Positions 44,455-56,739 of a stretch of 64,000 bases of DNA are shown piece after piece. The notes under the pieces were generated by a model. It did not search any database. It worked only from the letters and a program-made list of their open reading frames with translations, and was not told the DNA's origin. This DNA is from Porphyra umbilicalis. Lineage: Eukaryota > Rhodophyta > Bangiophyceae > Bangiales > Bangiaceae. Position numbers and translations under genes: made by a program. Within the stretch, counting starts at the first letter, position 1. Each line of letters opens with the position of its first letter. The stretch lies in the NCBI GenBank assembly GCA_002049455.2, contig KV919014.1, forward strand, positions 1-64,000, in the 5' to 3' direction.

Positions 44455-47171
44455 ATGTACGGGAACGCTCCCAGCGGGTGGGCGCCTCGGATATCCGCGT
44501 CGGCATCGACGAATGAGTCGGTTGCTATCTGGGAAGCCCAGCAGCGCCGCCTGGGCCTGCTCGGCGGCGCCACCGTTGCCGCTGCTCACCCCGTCAACGG
44601 CGACGCTGCCGCTGTCGACGCTGCTCCCCGCGGCAGCGGTGAGGAGCCGCCGCAGCTGCACCAGGACATGCCGGGGTCGCAAGTGGTCGGCCATTCTGCC
44701 ACAACGTCGTCGCTCGCCCACACCGCCATCTTTGTGCCCCACTTCCAGCCGGTGAACGCTGCATTGGCAGCGACCGCAGCCAAGAGTGTGCTCGACCGGG
44801 ACTGCGTAGACCATCACGAGCTCGACGCGTTCCGCGGCCCACCTGTGCCCCCGCCCAACCGAATTGTGCCGTTTTGCAGCACACCTCTCAACGCCCCGCC
44901 GCTGCCGTCGTCGTCACAGCCGCGCCCTACGCCAATGACTCCGAGGCCGCCCGCTTCTGTGCATGCTGCTGCTGCAGCGGCATCCCCGCCTTCTCCCGTC
45001 AGGGCGTCTTCGTCTTTTGTGCCTGAAGCTCCGCAGGGTCGACATGCGGCCGAGCTGTCGGCAACCGGGTTGCCGTGGACCATATCGCCGGTGCTATCTA
45101 CCGCTCGGGTCGATGTGCCGTAAACGCCTCTGCCTCTGACACCTTCAGAGCTGGTATCCGACGCGGCGGCGGCAGAGGCGGCGGCAGTGGCCGTTTCGGT
45201 GCCCCCCTCACCTGCGGTAGCGTCTTTCGCTGGGCCATTTCCGTGCCCTCCCGTCCCCCGTCGTCGTGGCCAAGTTTCCGGTCGCGTCAAGCGGGCCCCG
45301 GCCAAGGCGCCGGCCGCTCAGTCGGCCGCCCCGCCCAACAAGAAAAAGAAGACGGCCGCTTCGGCGGGTGCCGTCAAAACCGCCGCTGACGCTGCTCCCA
45401 GCAGTGACCCTGTGACCTCCGCTGCAGCCGCCACCTCGCCTGAGCTCGCGCGCGCGGCGGTGGCGGCCTGGGGCCTGGTGCGTGGAAAGGTGGAGCACGT
45501 CGTGCACGAGCGGAACAAGGTTCTCGGGGCGGCCATCAAGGAGTCCGCCGCAATGCTTGAGCACCTACGTGCCAACGCCGTCCGCCTTGAAACGCGGGTG
45601 GCCGCGCATGGTCAAGGCCATGAGCGCACGGTCATGGCCGTCGCGTCCATGCGGGTGGCCGCCGAGCACGGCGGCAATGCTGGCAGATCCCACAAAGAGG
45701 GCCGTGAGGCACGCGGCAGTGGCCGCAGCGGCGGCGGCAGCGGCAGCAGTGGCGGAGGTAGCGGCAGCAGCGGCGGCGACGGTAGCGGGCGCGTCAACAA
45801 TTTCATGCCGGTGGTGAAACGTGAAGACGTCAAAGCGGCTGCCATGGCGCTCGCACCCGAGAACGAGGAGAAGGCCGGCCAGCTGCAGCGCCCGATCCGC
45901 GCTGTGGTCAAGAAGCTCCTCACCAACGCCACCGTATCCCGTGACATCCTGATGGATGCGGACGCCCAGTCGGCCGTCAGGTTGTCAAGGCGTTCTCAGT
46001 GCCGGCTGACGCCGCCCACACCTACCTCATGGGCCCCATTTGGTTTTCCGCCGATGGAGGCCAGCGGAAGAAGAAGCAGCCCATTGCAAAGATCACCACG
46101 ACCATACCGCACACGGTCGCGCAGATCAGAGAGTTTGTGCTCAAGCCATTTTTCGATGTGCTCGGCTTCAGTTGCAACCCGATGCCCGTGGCGAAGGCGA
46201 AGAAGTGGGAGAAGAAAGACGCGTTCCTCACCTCCCATGAGGGCGACAAGGCCATCGTGGCGGCTGCTAAGAAGGTTTTTACGAAGATCGGCGGCGGCGC
46301 CCGTGTCGTGCAGGACCGCGCGGGCAGCCACCGCTTCCACGTCAACATGCAGGGCGGCCACCATGCGCTGTTTGCGTCTTTTGTGCGGAACGAATTTGAG
46401 ATTGCCCTCGGCCGTCGCAATCGTCGCCGCGGCGGAAGCGGCGGCGGCGGGTACCAACACTGGGTGGACGAGTTCACCACCTCCATCAAGCACCTGCGCA
46501 AGAACCATGCGGACAAGAAGGTCCACGCAGGCTACCGCATCACGGACGCCATCGACCCCGACGTTGTCGTGCCCGCGGGTGGCGGTCTCTGGGCCTTCGC
46601 AGCGCCTGACAAGGAGCCAGAGAACTTGTCGTCGGACGGCAACACGCCAATCTCGTCGCTCACGACGGCACTCCGCCCTTCCCGCTCGACCAAAAGCACG
46701 GCCAGAGACCCCGATGGCCCGGCAGCACATGGCGCCGCGGCGGAAGCGTCCCCGCTGGTTGATGACAGCGGTATTGACGAAGAGGGCGGCCAGGCGCCGC
46801 CGCGTACCGCGGTCGTCATTGTGGGCGACAATGACTCGGACTTTCGCACGGGAGCGGCGTTGATTGGAATCAGAGGGGAGGGGGCATGCGAAGACGGAGA
46901 CGGAAGCGTAGTGGGGGGCAGCGTTGTAGGGGGGAGCGTCGCTGCGGGGAACGACGAGGATGAGAGCAAGGAAGTGGGCGCGCGCACGTCGTCCAGCGAC
47001 TCCGATGACTCGGATTGCAGCCTGGACGGCTCTGTCGGCGATGACGAACAGGAGGGGCGCTACCGATGTTGCTGTGCAGTGCACGCGTGCCGTATCAACA
47101 GCCGCTGGTGCTGCTGTTTTGCTGATTTGTTTGCTTTGGTTTGCTTCGTGTTTGGCGGCGTCGTGACGTGA
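44455..47171 (+). pseudogene. Element B second protein, decayed
   Basis: Homologous to the element A 946-aa protein: 'MYGNAPSGWAPRISA' at the start, 'VAAWGLVRGKVEHVVHERNK' in the helical part, and 'QIREFVLKPFFDVLGF', 'FVRNEFEIALG', 'WVDEFTTSIKHL' and 'AGYRITDAIDPDVVV' in the conserved domain. There is one in-frame TAA at 45121-45123 and one frameshift between about 45,960 and 45,990. The acidic tail follows in the new frame. A Gly/Ser linker (~45,715-45,790) replaces a shorter one in copy A. The conserved C-terminal domain is much better kept than the N-terminus, so it is probably the functional core. Confidence 0.5.
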
Positions 47172-50098
47172 GCGTATCCGAGAGTTCTAGGAATATCTCG
47201 CACACGAACACACATGCAGAGGCCGCCAGGTGATCCTATTTTGGTTTTCAGATCCGGGTCGACTGTCAGAAAGCAAAGCTCAAGCGTGACTGAACGCGGT
47301 ACGTGGCACCACGAAACTTGGGCACAGATGGACGATTGTCGCTGGTTGGGCGCTTCTAGCCACGGCTCTCGCCTGGCTGACATCAATCGAGATCGCGTGG
47401 CTAGCGTCCATCTATCCCTTTCGCACCCGTTTTACTAACATTTCGCTTGCGCCGTCAAGACCACCCCTGTCCCAGCTCTACGAAAACAAGGACTTATTGC
47501 TGACCTTCAAAAAAAGGCTGTTGCAGAGTGGTTGCAATCGATCAACAGCGTACATTAACCAATGGAAAGGTTAGGAATCATGTGAGTTCCTTACACAGTC
47601 TCCTCATGCATTTCTGCGCACTGGAAACGCACATCAGGATCTCAAAAATCTGAAGAAACTTGTTGATCTCATGGCAATTCACAGGTCTGGCCCAGAACCC
47701 TCTCCATGCCCTCTCCAGGCCTAAGCAAGTGGCCCAAAAGTCTCAGAAAATCTCATTGTGGGTTGCAATGGCTCTGCGTGACTCCTGTTGATTGGCTTGA
47801 AAGATTACTGGCGGTAACTTCCAGTCAATAGTTTGATCGTGGCTTGTCGAACAGCAAATCCGATATCACTTCTATGCTGTGTCGTCGGCTCTGCCTCCCT
47901 TCTCTCTGCAACCGCCATTTTTTGGAGGTTAGCAATTCCAGGCACATGCGTGCAATACCCTGGCCTTCAGGGCGGTGGCGCGCTCGGCGACGCATTGACA
48001 CAGGGCACGCCAGCCGGATTTATGGCCGCGAGCGCGCACGGGGGCACGGACAGCCACGTTGCCGTCGGGGAAGTGGCATCGGGTGGGGAAAGGGGTGCCG
48101 CCTTCGCCACCGCAGCGGCGGCGGCCCGCCGGCGTCGTGCGGCGCCCACGGGCGATGATGTCACTCCGCCACGCCGCACACCGGTGCAAAGCTGGCAGGG
48201 CGGTCGACACGGCGCACGGGCGGGCGGTTGGGCCTGATCGCCGCGCGATGAGGCGTCTGTAACCGCGCCGCTAGATGGCGTCAGCAACCGCCGACGCGCC
48301 GCCGCAGCAGAAGACGGCGCGCGGGCACGATCACCCGCGGGTCATCGTATGGGCAATCCCAGCAACGTCGGCCCCATCTTCCATTTAACTCCATCTGGAG
48401 GTGCAACGTGTGGGTCCCTGAATGGAAAGACCATCCTGGGGGCCCCATATCCTAAACGTTACGATGGACTTTGCTACATGGACCATCGAATGCTCTCTGG
48501 CCGATTGAACGATAGGGTCTACGTTGGTGGGTCCGACGAGGCCCCAATCTGACCTCGCCTCGTATTGCAGGGGACTAGCCGAACGACGCTGGCTGATGCG
48601 TCCTAAACCGATGGCAGATCGTGCAGAGATAGTCACTAGATTCATTCGAAAATGGGCTCGGGCATGCCACGCGACAAAGAATTGATGCACAGTATGCGAA
48701 TGAAGCCCAAACCGACAGGAATCAGGCTCAAGACGCAACAACATGGGGTGAATGCGACGACACCTGGCAGTGCCACGGCACCACGCGCAAGAATATTCGA
48801 TGTCAACGCCTGACACAGGCGAGGACCTGCGTTGCACGAGGCGCCACACCAGCGATCTGGGCCAGTCTGGTGGACACTCACCTGCCCGAAAGGACCACGG
48901 CACTGTCCGCACCGCGGAGTGGTCCTCCCAAATAGCTCGCAACACCCATGGACCATCTCTTGGGAGTGCAAGACTTTAGAATCGATTGTTCTGCGACGCT
49001 CTCGGGCCAGGCTCTTCGGTCAGCGGACGGAAGAGGTGCTCTTTGACTGGCTGTAAATGCAAAATTTCTAAGCCGTGCCCCGGCCTCGAAGTGTCATTCG
49101 TGCAGTCCAGGTATTTTCAAAATGTTCTGTCTCGATCTTGCGGCAATCTGGTGCGGCTGGGCTCCGCCCTCAGTTCTCCTGTGGAAGTGATTGGACGCCG
49201 CTTGTCTCGAACGGACGATGTGGCGGCCAGCTGTGGCACTGGGTGGGAGATTCGAGACCGTTGCGCAGAAATGAGTGGTTACGCTATCCCGTCGCGTGAT
49301 CGCGATTAGGGCCTCACACACACGTTTGTCGACTGATTGCGTTGCGTGGGCGGACAGCGATGATGGCCGCCACTGCCCTGTCGTCAGTCCGCGCATCGTG
49401 TGCGGTCCATTTAACAGGCATTATGGGATCGGGGGTGCCTGCGCGGGTGCACCCCGCTTCCCCAGGCAGCGCATTGGAGGACCTCGACCAGTTTCCCTGC
49501 GCGGGTCCGGCGAGTGCCGCCTTCTTTGTGCCGCGAGCGGGCCAGAGCGTGCCTCGACACGCGCGCTCGCCACGCACACGTGGGTCCTTCGAGACACGCC
49601 TCCCGGCGTGAGCATTCCGAGGGGACCGACAGGCGGTCGCCTGCCACGCGAGACAGTGATTGGGGGGACCTGTCGCGTTGTTCCCGCGCGTGGGTTTGGG
49701 GGCGTGGGACCTGTCGCGTTGTCCCCTGGCACGAGCCCGACGCTCGACCTCTTTTGGCCTCTTGCCGGCCACTTCAGGTGGGGCCCAAGCTGCGTCCTCC
49801 CACCCAGGCACGCATAGAGAGCATGCGGTGGTGTGCCGTGGGCGGGTCAACCACGACTCCTTTTCGCTCTTCGTGGACGGACGCGGGCGCGGGTGGGCAG
49901 CCAACGGTCTCGCACCGTCGCAGGCACGCAGTGTGAGGGCCCTGTGGTGTCTCCCGCACGCGGCTCCTCCGCGTGCCGCTTGTTTGCGCGCAACTCGCCA
50001 GCGGCGCCGCGGCGCCCGCCTCCGTACGCCACTCTCACAGCGTCTTTAGCCCGCGCACACCGTCTCCCCTGGTTTTGACGACTCGTCCACTCCCGAGC
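47172..50098. other. Intergenic, no supported gene
   Basis: The first ~800 bases are less GC-rich and contain no long ORF; frames further on are short and without motifs. A 41-base direct repeat of GGGACCTGTCGCGTTGT lies at 49667 and 49708. No RNA gene or terminal repeat was recognised. Confidence 0.5.
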
Positions 50099-50935
50099 AT
50101 GACGCGCGCGAAGGGCGCCAACGACTCACGGCGGCGGCGCACGCAGCGCAATCTTAACGGCACCCGGTGGCCGCCTCCCCCTCCTAGTCCCTGCGCGAAC
50201 GCCTACGAGCACGCCGACATGCTCCCCCCCCCGCCTGCACCCCCTCCTCCTCCCATTCCGCGCGCGGTGCCTGGTGGTCGTCGCCCGCCCCCCGGCTTTT
50301 GTTTTCCGGCAGAGGGCGGGCGGCCCCGACCATTTAAGCGGCCGTACTCCCCTCTCGGACGCGGCCGCCGACATGGAGACCGCGACGACTGTGACCAACA
50401 ACGGCGGAAAGTGCGACACCGCGGCGATTGGGACGGCCCCGGTTTTCACGGCGGCCCTCCAGGCCCTGAGCGTGCGCATCCGCGCGGCGGTGGCAACAAC
50501 GACGGCGGGCGACCGCCGAGCCGCCCGCGGGTGCCCTTTGGCGCCTTTCCCTGTCCTACGAGAAGCCTGCCATTCGCCCCCAACCACTGTGGTCGAAGCG
50601 CTCGGCGTCTGCCGGCTGGTCGCCCCCCCGGCCCGCCGCGAATTCCGCAGCATCCACCTTCTGGCGGTCGCGGGTACCGCTCGTGCAGTGCTTCACGCCT
50701 GCCGCGGCGTCTGCCACCAGGCCCTTCCCCAAGCCCGCCAAGACGTCCGCCCCATTTCAGGGGCGGCACCGACGACTACCGCCCATGCAATCGGCCGCGA
50801 CAGCCGCGGGGCCCACCGCCTGGCCCACCAACGGCCGACTGGGTCTCGCAAAGGGGCGGCGACTGGGACCGGCCGTGGGACCCGCCGCGCCACCCCCCGG
50901 GCCCTCCTCCCGGCTGTCGGTGGGTCCCCCCCTGA
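50099..50935 (+). CDS. Hypothetical Pro/Arg/Gly-rich protein
   Basis: ATG 50099 opens 'MTRAKGANDSRRRRTQRNLN', then a 278-residue protein made of Pro runs and Arg/Gly/Asp segments ('DWDGPGFHGGPPGPERAHPR', 'DWDRPWDPPRHPPGPPPG'). Periodic 'GGDWD'-type blocks argue for a real protein rather than random frame; such composition is typical of disordered RNA-binding proteins. It lies 382 bases upstream of the Harbinger Myb-like gene on the same strand and could be an accessory or upstream exon of that element. No domain was recognised. Confidence 0.5.
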   Translation: MTRAKGANDSRRRRTQRNLNGTRWPPPPPSPCANAYEHADMLPPPPAPPPPPIPRAVPGGRRPPPGFCFPAEGGRPRPFKRPYSPLGRGRRHGDRDDCDQQRRKVRHRGDWDGPGFHGGPPGPERAHPRGGGNNDGGRPPSRPRVPFGAFPCPTRSLPFAPNHCGRSARRLPAGRPPGPPRIPQHPPSGGRGYRSCSASRLPRRLPPGPSPSPPRRPPHFRGGTDDYRPCNRPRQPRGPPPGPPTADWVSQRGGDWDRPWDPPRHPPGPPPGCRWVPP

Positions 50936-51316
50936 GAGGCGTGAGGCGACGACCAACCCCCCGTCTGGGAGTGTTCACGACCGGCGATTCTGTGGCGCTC
51001 GCCTGACGCGCGCTCGCTCTGGCGGGTCGACCAGTGCGGAGGTCTGGCAGGCACGCAGGACTTCCAGTGGGTGCTGACGCGGACGCCCGCACGGAACACG
51101 TCCGCGCCGTGGACTTTGTGGTACGCGCCGTTGCTGCCGTTGCGGCAGCCGACGCCATCCGAGCCTCAGAGCTGTCCGGTTCTACATGGTGCAGGGCACT
51201 CAGCCCTCTCTCTAACCGACGTACGAGCTAGTCCCTGTGCCTCGGCGCCCTCCCCAGCTGTCTCCTGCACACTCTCCGCCTCCGTACCGGCTGTAGTCTA
51301 CGCGCTATCCAAGAAG

Positions 51317-52168
51317 ATGGGGTCTGCTCTGGGATGGACGGACGCCGACTGTGTGCTACTCTTTGAGGCCTACCTGGAGGTGACGAGTGACCCGGTGAGG
51401 GCGACTGCCCGCACCCAGGAGAACTTGTGGGGGACTGCTCACAAGCTTTGGGCTGAAAAAATGCTTGAGAAGGGGCCGATGAGAGTGAACCGCCGACCAA
51501 GCGCGCAGAAGAAGCAGTTCAAGGGCATCCGAACGGGGTTGAACACCTTCACGTCGCACTACCTCGCTATGAAGGGCATGCCGACCACTGGCAACCTGTC
51601 TGAGGAGGATATCATCAGCGGCGCTGTGGTGCGCTACTGCTCGCTGGACGTGTACGATGCCATCCATGCCGACCGAGACCAAGACAAGCGCAACGACAAA
51701 ACGCGCAAACGCAAGGACAATGTCGCACAATGCAAGCGGGTGGCGTGGTGGCGCGTATTGCGGCAGAGTGACAAGTTCAGCGGCGCCGCCAACGGCGGCG
51801 ACGCAGGTTAGGCGAGCTCTTCAACTATTGAATTGGGGGAACGTGAGTGCACTGACGACTCTGCCGATGGTGTGGGGAACGGCGTTGCTGGTCTGGGTGT
51901 TGGCGGCACGACGGAGACGCCGCGGACTGCTGCTGGCCCTGCCGCCGGAGCGCGGGCGCCGCCGGCGCCGGGAGCGCTGGCGGCGCCGTCAAGTGCGGAT
52001 GGGACATCTGCATCTGCTCTGGCGGCGGCGTCGGCGGCCAACTCCGCGGTGGCGCGCGTGCGCCAGCAACTAAAGACTGCCGCCGGCCGCCGCTGGATGG
52101 AGACTAAGCGGCAGGCAGCCGTGGCTCAGCTCGCGCGCGCCCCGGCCACGACTCGCCTCCTGAACTAA
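51317..52168 (+). pseudogene. Harbinger Myb/trihelix-like DNA-binding protein, one stop
   Basis: 'LGWTDADCVLLFEAYLEVTS' begins a trihelix/SANT-like domain. It continues 'QENLWGTAHKLWAEKM', 'QFKGIRTGLNTFTSHYLAMK' and 'CKRVAWWRVLRQSDKF', the arrangement of PIF/Harbinger ORF1 proteins that carry the transposase to the nucleus and DNA ends. A TAG at 51809-51811 interrupts the frame; the same frame then continues through an Ala-rich linker to 'RVRQQLKTAAGRRWMETKRQ'. ATG 51317 is chosen because it directly precedes the domain. Function is known for the family and inferred here. Confidence 0.5.
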
Positions 52169-52309
52169 GAGAACGAGTCGACGGGGGACGACGATGACTC
52201 TGAGTAGCGATACCTGTAGTTTGTTGCCTTTGTGTAGGACATGATGTGTTTTCATGATGAGTATGACAAAACTTTTTTTGCCCCGTTGGGCCGGGGTCTT
52301 TTTCCATAA

Positions 52310-54430
52310 CAAGTGCCTTTCCCCGGCCCTCGCCGCCGGCAGCCCCCCCGCTGCCGGCCGCCCCCCCCGCCGCCGGCCGCCCCCCCCGCCGCCGACCGCC
52401 GCCCCCGCCGACCGCCGCCCCCCCGCCGACGACCGCCGCACCCGCCGACCGCCCCCCCCGCAGACGGCCGCTGCCCCCGCCGCCGGTCGCCGACTCCGCC
52501 GCCCGCCGCCCCCCCGCCACCGGCAGCCGCCCCCGCCGCCGAATGCCCCCCCAGCCGCCATCTGCAGCCCCCGCCGACCGCCACCGCCTCAGCTGCCGGC
52601 CGCCCCCCCCGCCGCCGCTCTCCGCCTACGCTGCCGGCCGCCCCAACCGCCTGCGGTCGCCGCCCCCGCCGCCGGCCGCCCTCCCGGCCGCCGGCCGGCC
52701 TCCCCGCCGCCGACCGCCGCCCCCGCCGACCGCCCTTCCCCCGCCGACGACCGCCGCACCCGCCGACCGCCCCCTCCGCCGCCGGCCGCCGCCCCCGCTG
52801 CCAGTCGCCGCCGCCGCCGCCCGCCGCCCCCCCTGCCGCCGGCCGCCGCCTCCGCCGCCGAGCGCCCCCCTAGCCACCATCTGCCGCCCCTGCCGACCGC
52901 CGCCGCCTCCGCCGCCGGCCGCCCCCCCCGCAGCCGCCCTTCGCCTCCGCCGCCGGCCGCCCCAACCGCCGGCGGTCGCCAACACCGCCGCCGGCCGCCC
53001 TCCCCGCCGTCGGCCGCCGCCCCCGCCGCCGACCGCCGCCTCCGCCGCCGGCCGCCCCAACCGACGGCGGTCGCCGACCCCGCCGCCGGCCGCCCCCCCC
53101 GCCGTCATCCGCCGCCTCCATTGCCGACCGCCGCCGGCGCCGCCGGTCGCCTCCCCCGCTGCCGGCCGCCGAATCCGCAAATTTGGCGCCCCCCTTGCCG
53201 CCGGCCGCCGCCCCCTGCGCCGCCCTCCGCCTTCGCCGCAGGCCGCCCACACCGCTGGCGGTCGCCGCCTCCGCCGCCGACCGCCCCCCCCGCCGCCGGC
53301 CGCCGCCCCCGCCGCCGGTCGCCGCCTCCGCCGCCCGCCGACCCCTTCGCCGCCCGCCTCCGCCGCCGCCGCCGAACGCCCCCCAAGCCGCCATCTGCAG
53401 CCCCCGCCGACCGCCGCCGCCTCCGCCGCCGGCCGCCCTTCCCGCCGCCGCCCTCCGCCTGGGCTGCCGGCCGCCCCAACCGCCGGCGGTCGCCGACACC
53501 GCCGCCGGCCGCCCTGCCCGCCGTCGACCGCCGCCTCCATCGCCGACCGCCGCCCCCGCCACCGGCCGCCTCCCGCGCTGCCGGTCGCCGCCTTCGCCGC
53601 CGACTGCCCCCCCCGCCGCCGGCCGCCGCCACCGCCGCCGCCCCCCGCCTCCGCCGCCAGCCGCCCCAACCGCCGGCGGTCGCCGCCTCCGCCGCCGACC
53701 GCCCCCCCCGCCGCCGGCCGCCGCCCCCGCCGCCGCCCTCCGCGTCCGCCGCCGGCCGCTCCAACTGCCGGCGGTCGCCGACACCGCCGCCGGCCGCCCC
53801 CCCTGCCGTCGGCCGCCGCCCCCGTGGCCGACCGCCGACTCCTCCGCCGGCCGCCTCAACCGGCGGCGGTCGCCGAATCCGCCTCCGGCCGCCCCCCCCG
53901 CCGTCGACCGCCGCCCGCGCCGCCGACCGCCCCAACCGACGGCGGTCGCCGACCCCGCCGCCGGCCGCCCGCCCCGCCGCTGGCCGCCACCCCCGCCGCC
54001 TACCGCCCCCCCGGCCGCCGAGCGCCGCCCTCGCCGACCGCCGCCGCCTCCGCCGTCGGCTGCCCCTAGCGCCGTCGGCTACCGCCCCCGCCGCCGGTCT
54101 CCGCCTCCGCCGTTACCCGCCTCGCAAGCCGCCGGCCACCGCCACCGCCGCAACTTGTCGCCTCCGCCGCCGGCCGCCCCCCCCGCCGCCGGCCGCCGCC
54201 CCCGCCGCCGCCCTCCGCCTCCGCCGCCGGCCGCCCCAACCGCTGCCGGCCGCCGCCTCCGCCACCGGCCGCCCCCCCCGCCGTCGGTCGCCGCCCCCGC
54301 CGCCGGTCGCCGCCTCCGCCGCCGACCGCCGCCCTCGCCGACTGCCGCTTCCGCCAACCGCCGTTGCTCCCGCCGCCGCCGCCACCACCGCCTCCGCCGC
54401 CGCCGCTGCCGCATCCGCGGCGGGCGCCGC
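52310..54430. repeat. CG-only composite satellite inside the Harbinger element
   Basis: About 2.1 kb consists almost wholly of CCGCCGGCCGCC-type blocks. A higher-order marker CCCCAACCG.CGGCGGTCGCC recurs around ten times (near 52645, 52961, 53058, 53473, 53680, 53767, 53931 and 54233) at irregular spacing, so the array grew by unequal copying of composite units. The plus strand is C-rich and the minus strand G-rich, favouring G-quadruplex or R-loop structure. The 901-codon open frame across it is a by-product of missing stop codons. Confidence 0.5.
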
Positions 54431-54689
54431 CCGGCCAGGGAGTGGGCGCGGGTGGACCGACGGGGAGGTGGAGGCCGCGAGCCGTGCGATTAGAAGGAGG
54501 CGGGGGCGCAGGGGTGGGCGGGCTGGGGGAAGGGACGGCGGAGAGGCAGGGAACCCCGCAAAAGCGCCAGCTGAGGTGGTGGGGATCTCAACTAGAACGG
54601 ATCTGGTGGTACACACTATGGACAACGATGTTAAGGAAATAAAAACCCTGCCCAACGGGGAAAAAAAACTCTTGTGTAACCTTGCGTCT

Positions 54690-56231
54690 CTACACAACAT
54701 ACGGGGACAGCAATTCGCCGCGGTCGCTCCATACGTGCGCCGTCTGGTCGGCACGGAGCTGCTCGTGCTCGGCGAGATTGCGCGTCTCACCCCATGCATC
54801 AAAGACAGCAACCATACCGCCCGCGGGGGGCTGCTCCACAGCGTTCAGTGCCGAGGGCGGGTCAGCGACAGCGTCAGCGGCGGCCGAAAGGCCGCCGCCG
54901 TTGACGATGCCGCCGCCAGGTTCAGCTCCCCCGGCGGCAGCAGTGCTGCCATCACCTGACCCACCATCTTGGGCACCATGACCCCCCGCTGCAGCGGCAG
55001 CCTCACCTGCAGGACCCTCACCCTCACCACCCGCACTCCCACCCCCGTTAGTCCCTCGTGCATGTCTGCGGCGGCTCAAAAACGTGTCACGACGGGCCTC
55101 TACACACATGTTGTGTAGAATGCACACCGCCTTGTAAGTCATAATCAGCTGCTTCACGGAACGGCACCGTCCTGGGTGCAAGGCAATGTGAAACCGCTTA
55201 GTCAGGACGCCAAACAGCCGCTCAACATCCTTGCGAATCGCCTCCTGCAGACTGTTGAAGGTCTTTGCCTCGTCAGTCGATGGCATGGGGTGGGGCGACA
55301 CTAGGAAGGCATATCGAGGGTAGATACCATCGACAAGGTTGTATGGTAGCGTGCAAGTTGTCTCACTGATGGGACAGAGCACATCCCGCGGCGGCCACCG
55401 GCCGGCGGTGACGTCGAGGTAGAGGGGCGATTGGTTCATATCGTTAATGTCGTTCAAGCTCCCGGGGGCACCGACAAACAGGTGCCAAATCCACAGGTCC
55501 TCATCGCAGACGGCCTCGACAACAACGCCGCGCGAGCCTTTCCGGCTCTGATACGCGCCCGCCATGCCCGTCGGGCACTGATGTCACTCCCAGTGCGTGC
55601 AGTCCAGCGAGCCCATGCATCCAGGAAAGCCACGCACCGCATTGCGTTCCATCATCTTCTTCAGCTCAAAATTGTTAGGACGGCGCAGGTAGGTTGGTCC
55701 CCACCGCCGCACAATGAGCTCCAGCAGTAGCTTTGTCGCTTGCGCCACAGTAGAACGAGAGAGTTGCACGTACTCGTCCGCACGGTTGGCCGCCTCGCCG
55801 TACGCGATGACGCGGAAGGCGGCAACGACCTTTCGAAGAGGGTGGGCCTGCAGGCGACCCGTCGCGTTGATCCGCTGCTGGAAGAACGGCTCGTCCTTCA
55901 CCGCCTGGTAGACGCGTCGAAACACACTGCGCGGCACGCGAAACCGCGTCTCAAAGTCACGGTCGTCGTAGATGGGAGCCTCCGCATTGACCCTAAAGTA
56001 GTCACACTGGATGTTGAAGAGCCCAGCGGCAACGTCACGCCGCTTGTTTGACCGACGCCCAGCAACGGAGCCACGGTAGCGACGACGGCTGCTGGCACGG
56101 CCGGAGCGCGACCTTCGTCGAAGCAGGAACAGCACGCCCATGTGGGCGCGCACAGCGACACAAACGACGCCACCATCGTCGTCTGCGAGCAAAGATGCAG
56201 TGCTCGACAGCCCCGCTTCGTCAGCGTCCAT
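54690..56231 (-). pseudogene. PIF/Harbinger DDE transposase (DDE_Tnp_4 type), one stop
   Basis: The single frame of ~513 codons is interrupted by one TGA at 55584-55586, where the family has Trp ('SLDCTHWE*HQCP' for the usual DCTHWxW). N-terminal 'FRVPRSVFRRVYQAVKDEP' and 'VVAAFRVIAYGEAANRADEY' form the usual helical DNA-binding part. Catalytic residues are present: Asp in 'CMGSLDCTHW', Asp in 'GAPGSLNDINDMNQS', Glu in 'RKDVERLFGVLTKRF'. 'ILHNMCVEARRD' closes the core. An unusual Gly/Ala-rich tail of ~120 residues follows. It should cut and paste the element together with the Myb-like partner. Confidence 0.5.
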
Positions 56232-56739
56232 GAGTGCACAGCAGAGGGTCGCTAAGGCGGGTGGTCAGCGCAGGAGGTGGGGGACGAGTGGAACCGCCCG
56301 CTGCAGCGAGTAGCGGCAGCCGCCGCGGTCGGTGGCGCCGAACACGGCCAAACGTGCCGTGGGCGCCAATGCCACTCAATTACGGGTCGGCAGCGCAGGG
56401 GGGGGGGTACGGACCAATGCGCGCAGGTCGTAGTGGAGCTCGGAACACAAGGCTGGGGATGAAACAACGTAGAGGGGTAGCACACAAGTTGGGGTGGGTG
56501 CGCGGATCGTGCGTCTCAAACCGAGGACAGGGCAGGTGCCGCCGCAGCGAGTACGTCGTGGAGGAGGAACAGGGCGATAGAATAGAGCGAGGGTAAGGAT
56601 GGGTGTGGTGGCCTGGGACGATGGCGGTGGTGGCGGTGCGCGTCACAGTGCTGGGCGCGACGTCGATCGGTCGGGCAGTGAACGGTCGGGCGACGCATGG
56701 CGCATTCCACAGCGACGGACCGAGTTCCCCCGCCACTCA

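Larger units (their letters stand above)
38178..47171. mobile_element. Element B: decayed second copy of the element A gene pair
   Basis: A Plavaka/KDZ-like transposase on the minus strand (38178-42184) and the unnamed second gene on the plus strand (44455-47171) keep element A's order, orientation and ~2.3 kb gap. The proteins are clearly diverged from element A but align throughout. No terminal repeats like those of element A were found near 37.4 or 47.2 kb, so limits given are those of the genes. The oxygenase-like gene sits where the left end would be expected. Confidence 0.5.
51317..56231. mobile_element. PIF/Harbinger DNA transposon, degenerate
   Basis: The element has the two genes expected of PIF/Harbinger: a Myb/trihelix-like DNA-binding protein (plus strand) and a DDE transposase (minus strand), convergent. 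Each carries exactly one in-frame stop, so decay is recent. A ~2.1 kb CG-only repeat lies between them. Terminal repeats and the usual 3-base target duplication were not located, so limits are those of the genes. Confidence 0.5.

Noticed and set aside
37300-47450. Terminal inverted repeats for element B
   Set aside because: No ATCGTCAC or CCATCC/CCATCGG cluster was found at the expected distances on either side.
52254-54959. 901-codon plus-strand open frame, with 436- and 508-codon rivals in other frames
   Set aside because: All frames are open because the DNA is almost only C and G; products are Pro/Arg/Ala runs with no motif.
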